From contig CM035164.1 in assembly GCA_020205615.1 (NCBI GenBank), forward strand, positions 1,701,501 to 1,765,500: a stretch of DNA of 64,000 nucleotides, written 5' to 3'. This document shows, one piece after another, positions 10,055 to 21,130 of this stretch. Numbering within the stretch: position 1 is the first letter of the stretch; every line of letters starts with the position of its first letter. Made by a program: the position numbers and the translations under genes. The notes under the pieces were generated by a model. It saw only the letters and a list, made by a program, of their open reading frames with translations, made no database searches and was not told where the DNA came from. Origin of the DNA: Panax quinquefolius. Lineage: Eukaryota; Streptophyta; Magnoliopsida; Apiales; Araliaceae.

Positions 10055-11900
10055 ATGGATAGTTGGGAATATGGGCCAATTGATCCAGTGTTCTTCGCAT
10101 GATCAACAAGATCATGTATCGATGACATATATCATGGGAGAGATAGGGAAAACTAAGCTCAACCAATATAATCGATCGTAAATATAATCAAAGGGCTTTT
10201 TTGACAAAAGAACAAAAAATCCTTTTAAATAAATGTGGATTTGGAGTATTTAGTTATCAAGTTGTTGACACACAAAACCGATCTCGGTCTGATATCCGCT
10301 TTAGTCGAGAGATGGCGCCTTGAGACTAATACTTTTCATTTAAACTGTGGAGAAATAACAATCACGTTAGAGGATGTTCACTTTATTTTTGGGTTACCGG
10401 TGGTAGGAAAGCCCTTAACTGTCCCCTTCACATCACCAATTTGAATTATTTTAGGGATTGTTTTGAGATAAATTAGTCGTGAATATTTTAGTTCAAAAAA
10501 CGCAGCAGGCAATTTCATTAGTGTGGTTGCACGAACATTTTAATAAATGTCCCGAGAATGCAAGTAAAGATGTTGTAGGCGGCACACACAAAGGCATACA
10601 TGTTGTGGTTGTGTGGGGCAATATTATTCCCTAATAGAATAGAAATAGTGTGCACCCACGATATATGTCTTTTATTGCTAACGTCAAGATTATGTAACTT
10701 ACTCTTGGGGCGCCAGTTGTTAGCATATTTGTACAATCTTTATATACCGCTACTAGAAAAGGAGTTAAATACATTAATGGTTGTGTTACATTGTTACAAA
10801 TTTGGGCTTATGAGCGTAAGTATTGGAAAGCCAAACCCTCGGCCACAATCATCCTTATGGTTACCTAGGGCTTTAGCATGGTCCTATTTTGGAGCCCACA
10901 GCTACCTCGGTAGACGTGAGAATCCCCATCACCATTTGTCATTTTACCGAGGGGAGTTAGATATTAAGTCTATGTGGGATGTGGTTTGGCTACCTTACAT
11001 AATGTGGGATGATGATATCGCGGATTTAATTTTGAAGGCAAAAGTTGTTAGGATCCGTGGGGTCCCTCGATCCACTTTGATATTGTGGAATTTCGTATGC
11101 TTGGACCGCAGATGAGACAGTCGTTCATGCAAGGCATACCATCAATGTACCAAAACCACGCGACCTTAGTGTGAGAAAAAATTTAAATTTATTGATGTCG
11201 AGGATCGTACGGCCTCGAGAGGGGAATATATTTCATGTGGAGGCATACATGGATCATCTCAAGGACAACAAACCGAAATTTCGATTATGTCCCAATAGAT
11301 GATTACATGGTCTGTATAGGAAAATTACACGTTGAAAATTCACCGACCTCGACAGTAAGCAAGAACCACGATAAATTGTTATGAGCCTCGCCATTTACAA
11401 CCAACAACACCTTATTCAAATGGTATAAAATTATATTCTTCTTTAATAAATCATGTATTGGAGTAAATACTTAATATTACATTTATTCATATTTATTGTT
11501 AATAATATTTGTTTGTGTTTATCTTATACGACAGTCGAGAGTGCAAAGTCGTTATTTGATAAATTTTCAAGATTTACTCACCGCCTCCCGAGTTGGTTCT
11601 CAAGAAAAAATAATTGGGATTTCCAATACGCCTATACGACTTCAAGCAAGAGGTAAACAAATACCTCGGCTGGGGGTCCCACAAATTTTGGACCACAAAT
11701 CCCCAATACACACAACTCAATGAAGGGCTTGGGAAACAAACCGATTATGTTGACAAGAGAGCTACATACCCACCCCACAAGTAATCGAGGAGAGCTCCAT
11801 TCCCACCACCCAAGCCTACGAGAGGAGTGTTACATTCCAACCTTCCAAACCTATGAGGAGTGTTACATTCCAACCAACTCTTCATTTATGGACTTTCGGA
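10055..11900 (+). pseudogene. Plant mobile domain (PMD; MAIN/MAIL-like) gene remnant
   Basis: The first ATG of the alignable frame (10055) gives MDSWEYGPIDPVF, resembling PMD N termini. After frame changes, 10270-10430 reads LISALVERWRLETNTFHLN followed by GEITITLEDVHFIFGLPVVG, the diagnostic PMD core. 10650-10840 holds the LL..LC.L..GRQLLAYLYN helix and IGKPNPRPQ; 10860-11100 gives PRALAWSYFGAH, then FYRGELD, WDVVWLPY and ILWNFVC; 11290-11370 gives DYVPIDDYMV and HVENSPTS. The tail (11740-11880) has repeated SYIPT/SSIPT units typical of low-complexity C termini. PMD proteins MAIN and MAIL1 act in transposon silencing and genome stability, while transposon-borne PMD genes are widespread. At least five frame breaks make this a pseudogene. 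Its place between MULE arms suggests the element carried it. Confidence 0.8.
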
Positions 11901-12099
11901 CGCCAAGGGATCTAGTTCACAAAAGGTATATATAGTTATGTTAATAAGTGATGGTTTTAATTATTATTGCTATATAATAATAATGTACATTTGGTCTCAA
12001 TCGTGTACAAGATGCGGAGACCACATCTCTTATGGACCAAAAGGGTCCTTATCCAAAAGACTTAAAGATCGGAAGGAGACATTTGTAAATAAACATATG

Positions 12100-12960
12100 T
12101 TTGGAAACGTGGTGGCACCGTAAGGGGATTTATATCCTTTATCACATCCGCGCGCCAGCTATATGAATTAGAACACAATGCAAAGGCAATCCTTAGGGCT
12201 CGGAGTCGATATTCGAGCATGTCATCGACGCTTATATGTTGTTGCTACGAGACAGAGAGAATACTACAGTCGCGGGAATACAAAGGTGGTCCCAATTTGG
12301 TTTCATGAATTCATTCTTCATGATCTTAAGTGTGGCTATGTGCCTCGTGACTAACGTGAATACCGCATGGAGTTTTTACGATCCGTATGTTAACCAAGAT
12401 GTCGGGTCCACCTTTACACCTAATGCAAATACATATTCATGCCGGTGTGTAGTACCAATCAACGCCATTTTGTCTTGTTCTATTCGCAAATAAGATTGGA
12501 TGGTTACCATAATCAATTCCGCACTACAATGACACTAAGTATATTAAGTTACATGAAATGTACTTTAATTCGTTAAAGTCATGGGTATGTTTAGTTTTAA
12601 AATATTTTAATTTTATAATGTCCTTTAATATTAAAAAATTATTAACCAACTACTTTGTACATGCAGTACATTTGATACCATTTTGTTTCATAAATGGTAA
12701 TCCGATGCGAGAGTGGCCCAAATGGTATTTTCCTACCGCAAGACTTTAAAGATTCGATCAAACAACACAACAACTCGTGATTGGGCATTTTTGTATGCAA
12801 GTATGTCGATCGCTTCGTTAGGGCCAATGGTAATATTTCAAGAGAAGTGGTCCTCGAAGATGTCACGCCTTTCGTTATCGCAAGTCGCATTTTGAGCTCT
12901 ACAAGAAATCCTCAAGATTACTCCCTACCTCAAAAATATGTAACTTATCCAACGTTATCT
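12100..12960 (+). pseudogene. Ulp1-like C48 (SUMO-protease family) remnant
   Basis: Frame pieces resemble MULE-borne Ulp1-like proteins. 12195-12330 reads SESIFEHVIDAYMLLLRDRE, then AGIQRWSQFGFMNSFFM, the N-terminal part of the plant Ulp1-like catalytic region. About 12445-12550 reads NQRHFVLFYS, where the His would be the catalytic His of the family. 12780-12920 reads LGIFVCKYVDRFVRANGNIS followed by REVVLEDVTPF, matching the 'GxFVCKY' block that carries the catalytic Cys. The acidic residue of the triad is not identified. Frames are broken between the blocks and no complete gene is present. Capture of Ulp1-like genes by plant MULEs is established knowledge. I infer that this unit and the PMD unit upstream were cargo of the same element. 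Confidence 0.6.
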
Positions 12961-13189
12961 AATGTACATATTAATTAATAAGAATGTCTATTTGGTTGAA
13001 CTTTATGGGATTTTCAAATTCATAACTTAGTAATATGAATATTATCAATCACATAAAACCACTTCATATTATTAATACGAAAAAAATTTATCTATTTTGT
13101 TGAATCAGATGGATATTTTTATTCTGGACTAATATTAATAATCACATTATTTATATTAATATTAAAATTCATTATTAATATTATTTTAA

Positions 13190-13993
13190 TAATAGTAATA
13201 CATAATATAATAATAATAATAATAAGAATAAATATAAAATCATTATTTATATTTTATTAAAGAATGATATTTATTTTTAATATATTAATAATCTTTTTAT
13301 TGATATTATTACAAAGATAAGAAAACATATTAAAGGGATAATAATAAATATAGATATTAACTTATTTCTATTTAGAAAATCCAATTAATAATATAAATTT
13401 ATTAATAATAATAAATCGTAATATAATAGTAATGCAAGAATATAGATTTTGGGGATGGTGAAGTTTTTCTATAAGGATATATCCTCGGTTGAACTTAGCA
13501 GCAGCCTAGGCCCGGTGGTGCTCTAGTGTGGTCATATGACGAGAGGTATTGGTGCATGAGGTCATGAGTTCGAATCATTCAAAGAATTACTAGTTGGTAT
13601 ATCGAATTTTTTTTTTCCTCACCGTGATAAAATATCTACAAGTAATTTCTTTTTATTATTTTTTTTATTTTATTTTAATTTCTTTGAAATCATAACATAT
13701 AATGGAGAAAAGAAAAAAAAAATAAATAAAAGATAAGCCAAAGCTTCTCACCTACCGGAAATAAAAAAAAAAAAAATATTAAGCCTGTAAGCTCTCTACC
13801 GTACTAAAATAAAAAAAAAAAAAAGTATTAAGTTTGTACAAGCTTCTACTAAAAAAAAAAAAAAAAAAAAAGTATTAAGTTTAAGATAAGTTTCACCACG
13901 GATTATTTTAATAATTAATATTCACTTTTTATAACTATACGACAAGTTAATATTCACTTAATAAAATAGTGTTTGAATGACAGTAAATAATTA
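13190..13993 (+). repeat. MULE right terminal inverted repeat arm
   Basis: Inverted partner of 4488-5265, ending near GTAAATAAT (13983-13991). The outer half holds three poly-A tracts separated by AAGTATTAAGTTT-like phrases, themselves a small tandem repeat (about 13740-13890). Confidence 0.8.
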
Positions 13994-14495
13994 AAAGACA
14001 ACAAGTAATAATGATCAATTGATGGTTTACTGCGAAGAACAGGGTCTGAACACAACAGAGCTCAAATGCAAACAAAAACCCACAAAAACGGCTAAGAAAA
14101 GATTAGCCTTTTTGACCATTGTGTCTTCCCTGTGAAGAGAGCACCTAAATCTGTTAGCTTTTGAGCAATGGAGTATGGGGAACTACTTTTTGGCGTTAAA
14201 AGAAGTGAACCAAGACTCGTGGGGTGGAAGTCTCCTACTAACAACCCAAAAAATGTCAAATTGTCCAAAATCCAAAAGCATATGAATTTAATCAAACCAA
14301 ATTAAAGACATATAAAATGGATAGAATTAGATGACTTGGTAGTTGTTAATGAGGGCGAGCTTAAATGGTTGAGAGTTGGTTGCTAAGATGAATCCTCACA
14401 AAATTACAACACCATAATCCCTAAATTCCTTTCTCTTGTTGGAAAGCTAGTGGGAGTTGGTGATCTTCCCTTCAACTTTGTCCATTGATTTCTAT

Positions 14496-14601
14496 CCGCT
14501 AGTAATACTAGCGGACCATGTTCATTTGGTTGGCTAATTTCACTCACGAGGGGCATAAGGGTCCGGAAATTTTACTAATTGCATCTGCTAGTAATACTAG
14601 C
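14496..14601. repeat. Twin short palindromes, 91 bp apart
   Basis: CCGCTAGTAATACTAGCGG at 14496-14514 is a 9-bp inverted repeat around one base. Its core GCTAGTAATACTAGC recurs at 14587-14601. Confidence 0.9.
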
Positions 14602-14710
14602 GGACGGGGAGTTGGAACTTAAGATCGCAGTCTTTCATCAATAAACTAAGACGGATTAGGGCCTATATCTACTTTTTTATCCCATAAAGATATAGATCTT
14701 TATGGATCGC

Positions 14711-14713
<3 letters not shown>

Positions 14714-14761
<48 letters not shown>
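14714..14761. repeat. (TA)n microsatellite
   Basis: About 23 TA dinucleotides in a row. Confidence 0.95.
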
Positions 14762-14766
<5 letters not shown>

Positions 14767-14815
14767 GCTCGGGGAATGATGCCTATTCAAGTGCATGAAA
14801 ACACCTCTAAGAGGC

Positions 14816-15110
14816 GATCGAAAAGTTAATTTATCTCGGGGATAAATCACTTTTTGTCATTTTATCTTTGGTCCGGCTTTTATTTTTTTGATTCTTAGAA
14901 TTTTTTTTATTACATCGAATAATGTCTTTCTCACATATTACAAAATGGTAATTACTTAAAATTTCCGTCCGAAAAAACGGACGGAAAATCTGGAATTTTA
15001 ATCTGGCCTCTCTTTTTTGCTTACGTGGAGCACAGTTGACAATTTTGCCATATCACTTCTCTTTTTTGTTATCTTTAAACAAAGCGGAGTAGTAAAATTT
15101 ATTATTTTTA

Positions 15111-15146
<36 letters not shown>

Positions 15147-16460
15147 TCAAAATAATAATAATAATTTTGAAATAATAATAATAATAATTTTAAAATAATA
15201 ATAAAAGAATAACAATAATAATAATTTTAAAATTTTTAAAATGATTATATAAATTATAAAAATATTTTTATATGAAGCTGATGTGTATTTAAAAATATAA
15301 TATTTTTATTATTTTATTAATTTAAATTATTTGAGCAAGGGTAAATTTGACAAATTATTTTTATAATCCATTAAAATAAAATAAAATAAATTTCATACAA
15401 ATCTGTAGGGAACAAACCCCCAAATACAATTAATTTTATAAAATTAAATTTTTATAAAATTAATTATTATTATTAATATTTAAAATTATTATTATTATTA
15501 TTTATACTATTATTATTATTAAAATTATTATTATACAATACTGAAGTATATAAATTAGAGTACTAAATTAAGTAGCAGACCGATCCGACCATTTCCTGAA
15601 TAAGAGCAATCTGAATATATAAAAAAGGGGATAAATGAAATGTTGGGAACAGTGTAGCCCCAGTACGTAGTATTGTGTATACACCCGACCACATCATAAC
15701 TTAATAATAATAATTTTTAATAATAATAATAGTATTAATAATAATTTCAAAATAATAATAATAATAATTTTAAATAATAATAATAATAATAATTAATTTT
15801 ATAAAAAATTTAATTTTATAAAATTAATTGTATTTGGGGGTTTGTTCCCTATAGATTTGTATGAATTTTTTTTAACTGATTATAAAAATGATTTGTCAAA
15901 TTTATCCTTGCTCAAATAATTTAAATTAATAAAATAATAAAATATTATATTTTTAAATACACATCAGATTCATATAAAAATATTTTTATAATTTATATAA
16001 TCTTTTTTAAAAATTTTAAAATTATTATTATTGTTATTCTTATTATTATCATTTTAAAATTATTATTATTATTATTATTAATATTTTTATTATTATTATT
16101 TCAAAATTATTATTATTACTATTATTATTATTATTTTGAAATTATTATTATTACTATTATTATTTAAAGATAATAAATTTTACTACTCCACTTTGTTTAA
16201 AAATAACAAAAAAGAGAAGTGATGTGGCAAAACTGTCAACTGTGCTCCACGTAAGCAAAAAAGAGAGGCCAGCTTGCACAGTTAGCTTTTTCGTCCGTTT
16301 TTTTCGGACGGAAATTTTAAGTAATTACCATTTTGTAATATGTGAGAGTACAGTTATTCGATTGTAACAAAAAAAAAGTTTCTCAGAACTAGTGAAATGA
16401 AAATCGGAATCCCAAAGACAAATGACCAAAACGTAATTTATCCCATTTATCTGGTAATGA
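14816..16460. mobile_element. Foldback-like element with ~0.7 kb inverted arms
   Basis: The left arm (about 14816-15540) and right arm (about 15700-16460) are inverted copies. Landmarks in both: 'GGGATAAAT', 'CTCACATATTACAAAATGGT', 'AATTACTTAAAATTTCCGTC', 'GCTTACGTGGAGCACAGTTG', 'TTTAAACAAAG', long AAT/ATT trinucleotide tracts and 'GGGAACAAACCCCCAAATA'. The spacer is about 150 bases. Each arm also contains a small hairpin, best in the left arm (TTTCCGTCCG, six A, CGGACGGAAA at about 14964-14989). There is no coding sequence. It could be a non-autonomous MULE/foldback transposon; no target duplication is identified, so the superfamily stays open. Confidence 0.75.
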
Positions 16461-16795
16461 TCAAAGAATGGTAAAAAATCATAGAGTAATTAATAAATCT
16501 CCAATATCACATTTTACTGGAAAATGGTATATTGGTTTTTAGTTGCTCTTGTTTGTAGTTGCTGTGTTTGGTACCAGTATGAAGATAAAGAGTCATGTTG
16601 GATGATCTGGTTAATGTGACAGAATGAATGCACCTATAATGAGGAGTGCTTTATTTAAATCACAAAACTAATATGGGCCATAAATAGGTCAAATATCATA
16701 TATAAACTTGGCATATATAATTCATAATAATTAATTAATAGGTTTCTACTTTTACCTTCAAGAGAAGTTAATCTTCATATTGTTATTGCAGGGTG

Positions 16796-17238
16796 CAATC
16801 GCTCTTCACATATTAATAACCACAACTTCAATTTTATATCCCTTCTTTGTGATTCTAAGGTTAGTATTATTGAATTTTTCAAAGAATTTGTATTCTTTGC
16901 CTTCTGATTTCACATCTGATGTGAGGTTGACATTTAATAATGATATGCTTTATAATCCGAAGACGGTTGAAGTTCATTTGATGGCTGCTCAGCTTCTATC
17001 CCAGTTTGAGAATATGTTTAGACTAATTCAAGATAAGTTGGAGAGCAGTATTCAAAAAGAACAACAAGGATTTGTTAATGATGATTTACTAGGGAGTTCT
17101 TGGAATGAGATTCCTATTACAGAGAGACCTAAAAAACCCAAAACTAATTTAATGAGTGCAATTTCGAAGAAGCCTGAGCAGACTGTTGAGCCGTTGCAAT
17201 CCAAGCAGAAGGACCACGAGAAGAATATGGGAACCTGA
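16796..17238 (+). pseudogene. Captured GTE-type bromodomain gene fragment
   Basis: 16862-17040 encodes SKNLYSLPSDFTSDVRLTFN followed by NDMLYNPKTVEVHLMAAQLL, the second half of a plant GTE (global transcription factor group E, BET-like) bromodomain: the BC-loop asparagine context 'YNPK' and the helix-C 'VHLMA..LL' are clear. It continues SQFENMFRLIQDKLES and then a Lys/Pro/Gln-rich linker to a stop at 17238. The first half of the bromodomain and the C-terminal NET domain are absent. The upstream frame MLLQGAIALHILI looks like intron or unrelated sequence. It lies about 0.5 kb inside the 3' end of Helitron 2 in the same orientation, consistent with transcript-level or DNA-level capture. A functional protein is unlikely. 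Confidence 0.75.
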
Positions 17239-17760
17239 AAGATGCTCTTTGTTTCTCTCAAGCCTGCAGCAACCAGTGTTATAAATCTGTTCCCACTTCC
17301 CACAATCCCAATTATCATTATATGTAATGTATATGTTAAAATGAAAAGGAGGGAGAAAAGAAGCAAAACCAAATATGAAGTTGTCAAAGCTTGTGTTTGT
17401 TTTAAAGGGTGGCGCAAGAGCACTAAAAAAAAGAAGATAGACTACCAAAATAAACCCCTAAATACAACACCCATTACTGAAGTTGTCACTATTACTTGAT
17501 TGTCGTCAAGGGACTGTTGAGGTCACTTATTTTGCCACTAGCCTAAAAACAATAATCACATACTTAGAGTGTAATGCATAGACCGGTAAACTTTCACCAC
17601 TACCCCCTACAATGTGTATTCATTTGTTTTTCTGTGTAAAATGTGATCATCGCACAACAATTTATCATCTTTTTATTATATTTTAATTTATTAATTGTAC
17701 GTACACATTTATTATTAAAAAATTGAATAATCTCGTCGCAACGCGCGGGTTTGTATCTAG
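17239..17760 (+). other. Helitron 2 3' region and terminus
   Basis: 17530-17760 aligns with 1800-2026 of Helitron 1. It ends CGCAACGCGCGGG (17738-17750), TTTGTAT, CTAG (17757-17760), then host T. No further coding sequence. Confidence 0.75.
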
Positions 17761-17817
17761 TTTGAACTACTAAATGCACCTTATTATTTCCGGTGCAATG
17801 CATTTCAGTCTCAAATA

Positions 17818-18185
17818 CGGGCGTAAATGAATTGAGTCGAACTAAGTATTGAGTTGTTTAAATTTAGTTTAAAAAATTTATGTTCTGATTGAGGTTCGTT
17901 TAGCTACCGAGTCAAGCACGATCTCGAATCGAGTTCAAACAGTTTGAATTTTTGGAACAAATATGATCAGAGTATCAATAGAAAATTACAATTCAAAGAA
18001 TTTCGTATAATTTATCGAACTTTAAAATTTGTTTATATTTGAATCATTTATATTTTAAATCGAGCTCGAATCGAAATTTTAGCCAATCTGCTAAAATACT
18101 AAATGTGTTTGATTTTTGAACTAATGAATTTGGTCTCGCTTTGACCAGCCAATCGGCTCAGTTCAGCTTGACTGTAACTTTCATT
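17818..18185. mobile_element. Possible degenerate non-autonomous element (GGGCGTAAATGA...)
   Basis: The left border ACGGGCGTAAATGAATTGAG and the interior 'CGAGTTCAAA', 'CGAGCTCGAATCGA', 'CCAATCGGCTCAGTTCAGCT' resemble a common class of plant repeats whose ends read 'GGGTGTAAATGAGCCGAGC' inverted. The right end is too decayed to define terminal repeats. Confidence 0.3.
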
Positions 18186-18562
18186 AATTTTTTATTTTTA
18201 TTTTTATTTTTGGACAAGAAAAAGAGAGAGCCTATTTTCATTTATTTTACAACTTCATTCAACTCCAAAAAAAATGATTAAAAGTAGAAAAAAATTTATC
18301 CTAAAAAAGAATAAAATAAAGTATATATAAAGTGAAGGGTAACTAAGTTATTTAGTGGAGTCCATTAGTATAAAAAAATAAAAATACTTATCATTTTATA
18401 TAATTTTGTAAGAAAACTAAAGAAAATTTTGAATGGTTTAATCTATTTCCTCTATTATTTTTTTTAATATATGTGAAAATTTTATTTTGTTCATTATTTT
18501 GGGGACGATGGGAGTATGCTTCTGTACGGTCGAATAGTAGAGGTTGCCAAGGCTAATTGATA

Positions 18563-18829
18563 CTAGTTCCACTCCATAATAATTGACCTTTTAGAAGAAA
18601 AAATATATTTTAATTTATTCATCGTTTATAAATTTTTAGGAGAATAAATTATTTATTTTTCTATCATTGTTCCAATAAATTTTCTCACTTGTATTAATAA
18701 TTTTAACTTCCTATAAATAAGTAGTGATAAAATTTACACAAATTTTAATTATTAAATAATAATATTAAATAATTTTTTTTAATTCATGTATATAAAACTA
18801 AAATGACTATTATTATAGAATAGAGATAC
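18563..18829. mobile_element. Stowaway-like (Tc1/mariner) MITE
   Basis: The left end CTAGTTCCACTCCATAATAA is followed by TTGACCTTTT. The right end reads back as GTATCTCTATTCTATAATAA, TAGTCATTTT. TA dinucleotides flank both ends (18561-18562, 18830-18831). Length, AT richness and the 'CTCCATAATAATTG' style terminus fit degenerate Stowaway MITEs. Confidence 0.6.
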
Positions 18830-19213
18830 TAATTAGTCAAGCTAGGAAATTTTGGTGTACTTCATTCTTGTTTTAATGCATGTCTTATTATTAAAAATAA
18901 TAATAATTGTGATTTGACATTAACAACCGTTAATCAAGTCATACTATCATTTGGTAGATTTATTTTTTGTTCTCGAGACTTTGTTATGTGTATGAATTAT
19001 CAAGGAAAATATTATTTTCATATTAATTTTTGATATTTTTATATAGTATCTTCTTATATGAAAATAAGATCTATTTTTTTTTATAGGTAAGAGAAAATTA
19101 TTTGAAAATATCAAAAATACGTGTAAAAATAGTAATTTTTATTATTAAAATTAGATTGTTCATATTTTAATGTGGAGAGAGTTTTCATGACTACTTGTTT
19201 TTCGATTGATCGT

Positions 19214-19221
19214 GTTAAAAG
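19214..19221. repeat. 8-bp target site duplication of hAT, left copy
   Basis: GTTAAAAG, identical to 59931-59938 at the other end of the cluster. Confidence 0.85.
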
Positions 19222-19468
19222 CATGGGCGGAACTAGAGGGGTCCAGGGGTGTTATATGACCTCTAACTTTGGAATTTAAAACATGTTAATATTAATTAAA
19301 TTTGATCTTTGTTATGAGATGATATTAATTTATTTGTTTTTTTGTCTTTTCACTTATAATAAATTAACAATATTACTATAAGATAAAATAATATAAAATA
19401 AATTTGATAATTAATTAATTAATATTACACTCATTTGTCTTCTTGACTTAATCATACATTGATATCAA

Positions 19469-19517
<49 letters not shown>

Positions 19518-20315
19518 ATCGTAAGACCCCAACTTTTATGAATAAAGAATAATTTTTTCAAATTATATTTTTGAATATTATGGTATTGATTTGATATAAT
19601 ATTATAGTTGTGGGTAATATTTATAAATTTTGCAAAGTACGCAAGTTGTTATATAATATTCGATTGGTGGGGAATATTCGTTTTAACAGGAATATTAGAT
19701 AACTAACACAATCATTGGTGGACCCTACAATGTAATTATTGTTGGATTGAGAAAACGACAAAAATACTTTATGAAAATAATAATGGAGGTGTTACTGCTA
19801 AAAAGCTGTTGAACTACCCTTAGTAAAAAATCTTTATGTCTGAGTAAGACAAGAAGACACCAGTATTGATTATTGATGCTTACGTGAGAAGTCACTCACC
19901 TATACTCAATTATTACTCAAAGAATTCTTCGCATCATATTTCTCATATTATTGATTCAATTATTGTTACGATATCATCTCGCATTTCTATGATATATTAT
20001 TAAATCAATAATTGAGACGATGAAGTTATTCATATTATTATTTGCAATATCGACAATGTCTAGTAAGTTACATCGAGGTGGTTTGGTCACCTAATTGCAA
20101 GGCCAATAAGGAGAAATCCTTATCGGAAAGCCCCCTCTTTCCTGGGAATGACCTGGTTGTTAAATATTGTGAATTATAATATTAATGATGAATAAGTTCG
20201 TGTTGATTAAAGATAAATTTTATAGTTCCATTGTGTTGGACTTATTTGTGTTAGTATAATTGATGTCTGGAGGATATATTATTTAATTGGGTATTCGGTA
20301 CACTTTTCGTGTCGG

Positions 20316-20392
20316 AGTACTATTCACGAGTTACTATTTATGAGTTACTATTCACGAGTTACTATTCACGGGATACTATTCACCCGTAAGAT
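20316..20392 (+). repeat. U3 short tandem repeats of LTR E
   Basis: The phrase TACTATTCACGAGT recurs about five times with small changes (including TACTATTTATGAGT and ATACTATTCACCCG), roughly 140-220 bases upstream of the TATA box. Confidence 0.85.
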
Positions 20393-20534
20393 ATATTTAT
20401 TTTCGGTCCAAATTATTTTTTGGTACAATATTATTCCATGAGGAGATGTGCTATTTTTTCAGATCGTTGGTTGAAGATATAAAGTAAATCAATCTGGACC
20501 GTTCATAAGTTAGTTACTATGCAGTCCATTCTTC

Positions 20535-20542
20535 TATAAATA
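20535..20542 (+). promoter_or_regulatory. LTR E TATA box
   Basis: TATAAATA in the context TTCTATAAATAGAAGCTCAT. The same context recurs in every LTR of the family here: plus-strand 27469, 51887, 58173 and 61080, and minus-strand 23005-23012, 35499-35506, 42829-42836 and 48937-48944. It should set the U3/R boundary about 30 bases downstream. Confidence 0.75.
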
Positions 20543-20755
20543 GAAGCTCATTCCTTCATTATTTCTTACGAATTCACTGAAACTCTAGAGAGAGAATTAT
20601 AAGAGAACCTATATAAAAGTATTCTGCTACTTCCCTACTCTTATATTCAGTTCTTTTACGGTAAGGATGTTATTTGTTGTACTTTCGTGAGAGAACTTAC
20701 ATTATTCCATTATTTATTATTACATTAGAATAACTTTTGTATACTTGGGATACCC

Positions 20756-21130
20756 TATACATGGTGACATTCTTCAATATTCCGTTCTTTATTATTCCGC
20801 CGGATATCCACATGCGTAAGTTCTGTGGGACTGGTTCCATTATTTATTATTCTCGTCAGAATATTACATGCATACGCGTTTACTGGCGGGACTGTTCCAT
20901 TATTTATTATTACGTCGAATATCACATGCGTGCGCTTACGCCGGACACAGTTCCATTATTTATTATTACAGCCGGAATATCACATGCATGCGTTCTGGCG
21001 GACTGGTTCCATTATTTATTATTATGTCGGAATATCACCTGTACGTGCGTTTCGCTGCACTCTAGTTCCATCCTTTATTATTACATTGGAATAACACACT
21101 GCACATGCGATCTATCGCATGCATGGTGAT
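20756..21130 (+). repeat. ~60-bp leader subrepeats of the LTR (E copy)
   Basis: About five or six diverged units, each with TTCCATTATTTATTATT, an inverted TGGAATA or TCGGAATA, the purine-pyrimidine word CATGCATGCG and a G/C-rich CGGACTGG. The ladder lies downstream of the TATA box. Equivalent ladders are at 22440-22780, 27565-27890, 30415-30745, 34985-35300, 42300-42630, 48400-48745, 52190-52545, 58490-58815 and 61290-61690. Open frames reading 'FIIILLEY..' across them are artefacts of the repeat. Confidence 0.85.

Larger units (their letters stand above)
4488..13993. mobile_element. Composite Mutator-like element (FAR1 transposase + PMD + Ulp1-like)
   Basis: Long inverted arms (4488-5265 and 13190-13993) bracket a FAR1-type MULE transposase remnant on the minus strand and PMD and Ulp1-like remnants on the plus strand. 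Distinctive arm phrases occur in opposite orientation at the two ends: 'GTGAATATTAACTTGTC', 'GGGATGGTGAAGTTT', 'GGATATATCCT', 'GGTCATATGACGAG'. Two more copies of the arm in right-end orientation lie inside (about 8190-8545 and 9180-9710), so this is probably two related MULEs fused or nested. No convincing 9-bp target duplication is visible at the ends. MULEs encoding FAR1-like transposases, and MULE-associated PMD and Ulp1-like genes, are known in plants; all three together here are broken by many frameshifts. Confidence 0.65.
13994..14815. other. Helitron 2 interior between MULE and foldback element
   Basis: No gene recognised. A small minus-strand open frame (14295-14092) has no family resemblance. 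The stretch holds two copies of a perfect short palindrome (14496-14514 and 14587-14601) and a TA microsatellite. Confidence 0.5.
2027..17760 (+). mobile_element. Helitron 2, ~15.7 kb, non-autonomous, carrying other elements
   Basis: It starts with TCTATATATACTAAATC directly after the CTAG of Helitron 1 and ends with CGCAACGCGCGGG, TTTGTAT, CTAG at 17757-17760, followed by T. TC at the 5' end and hairpin + CTAG at the 3' end without target duplication are the Helitron signature. The hairpin of this copy is partly degraded on its left side (CTCGTCG versus CCCGCCG in Helitron 1). Contents in order: short tandem repeats, a duplicated exon-bearing segment, a composite Mutator-like element, a foldback element and a bromodomain-gene fragment. 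No RepHel gene is seen. The 5' boundary is inferred from the motif and adjacency; the 3' boundary is firm. Confidence 0.65.
17761..19213. other. Host sequence with small degenerate elements
   Basis: No gene recognised. It contains a possible degraded hAT-like piece (17818-18185) and a Stowaway-like MITE (18563-18829). Confidence 0.5.

Noticed and set aside
17052..17448. Minus-strand open frames of 99-123 codons opposite the bromodomain fragment
   Set aside because: Shadows of the plus-strand GTE fragment, with no family resemblance.
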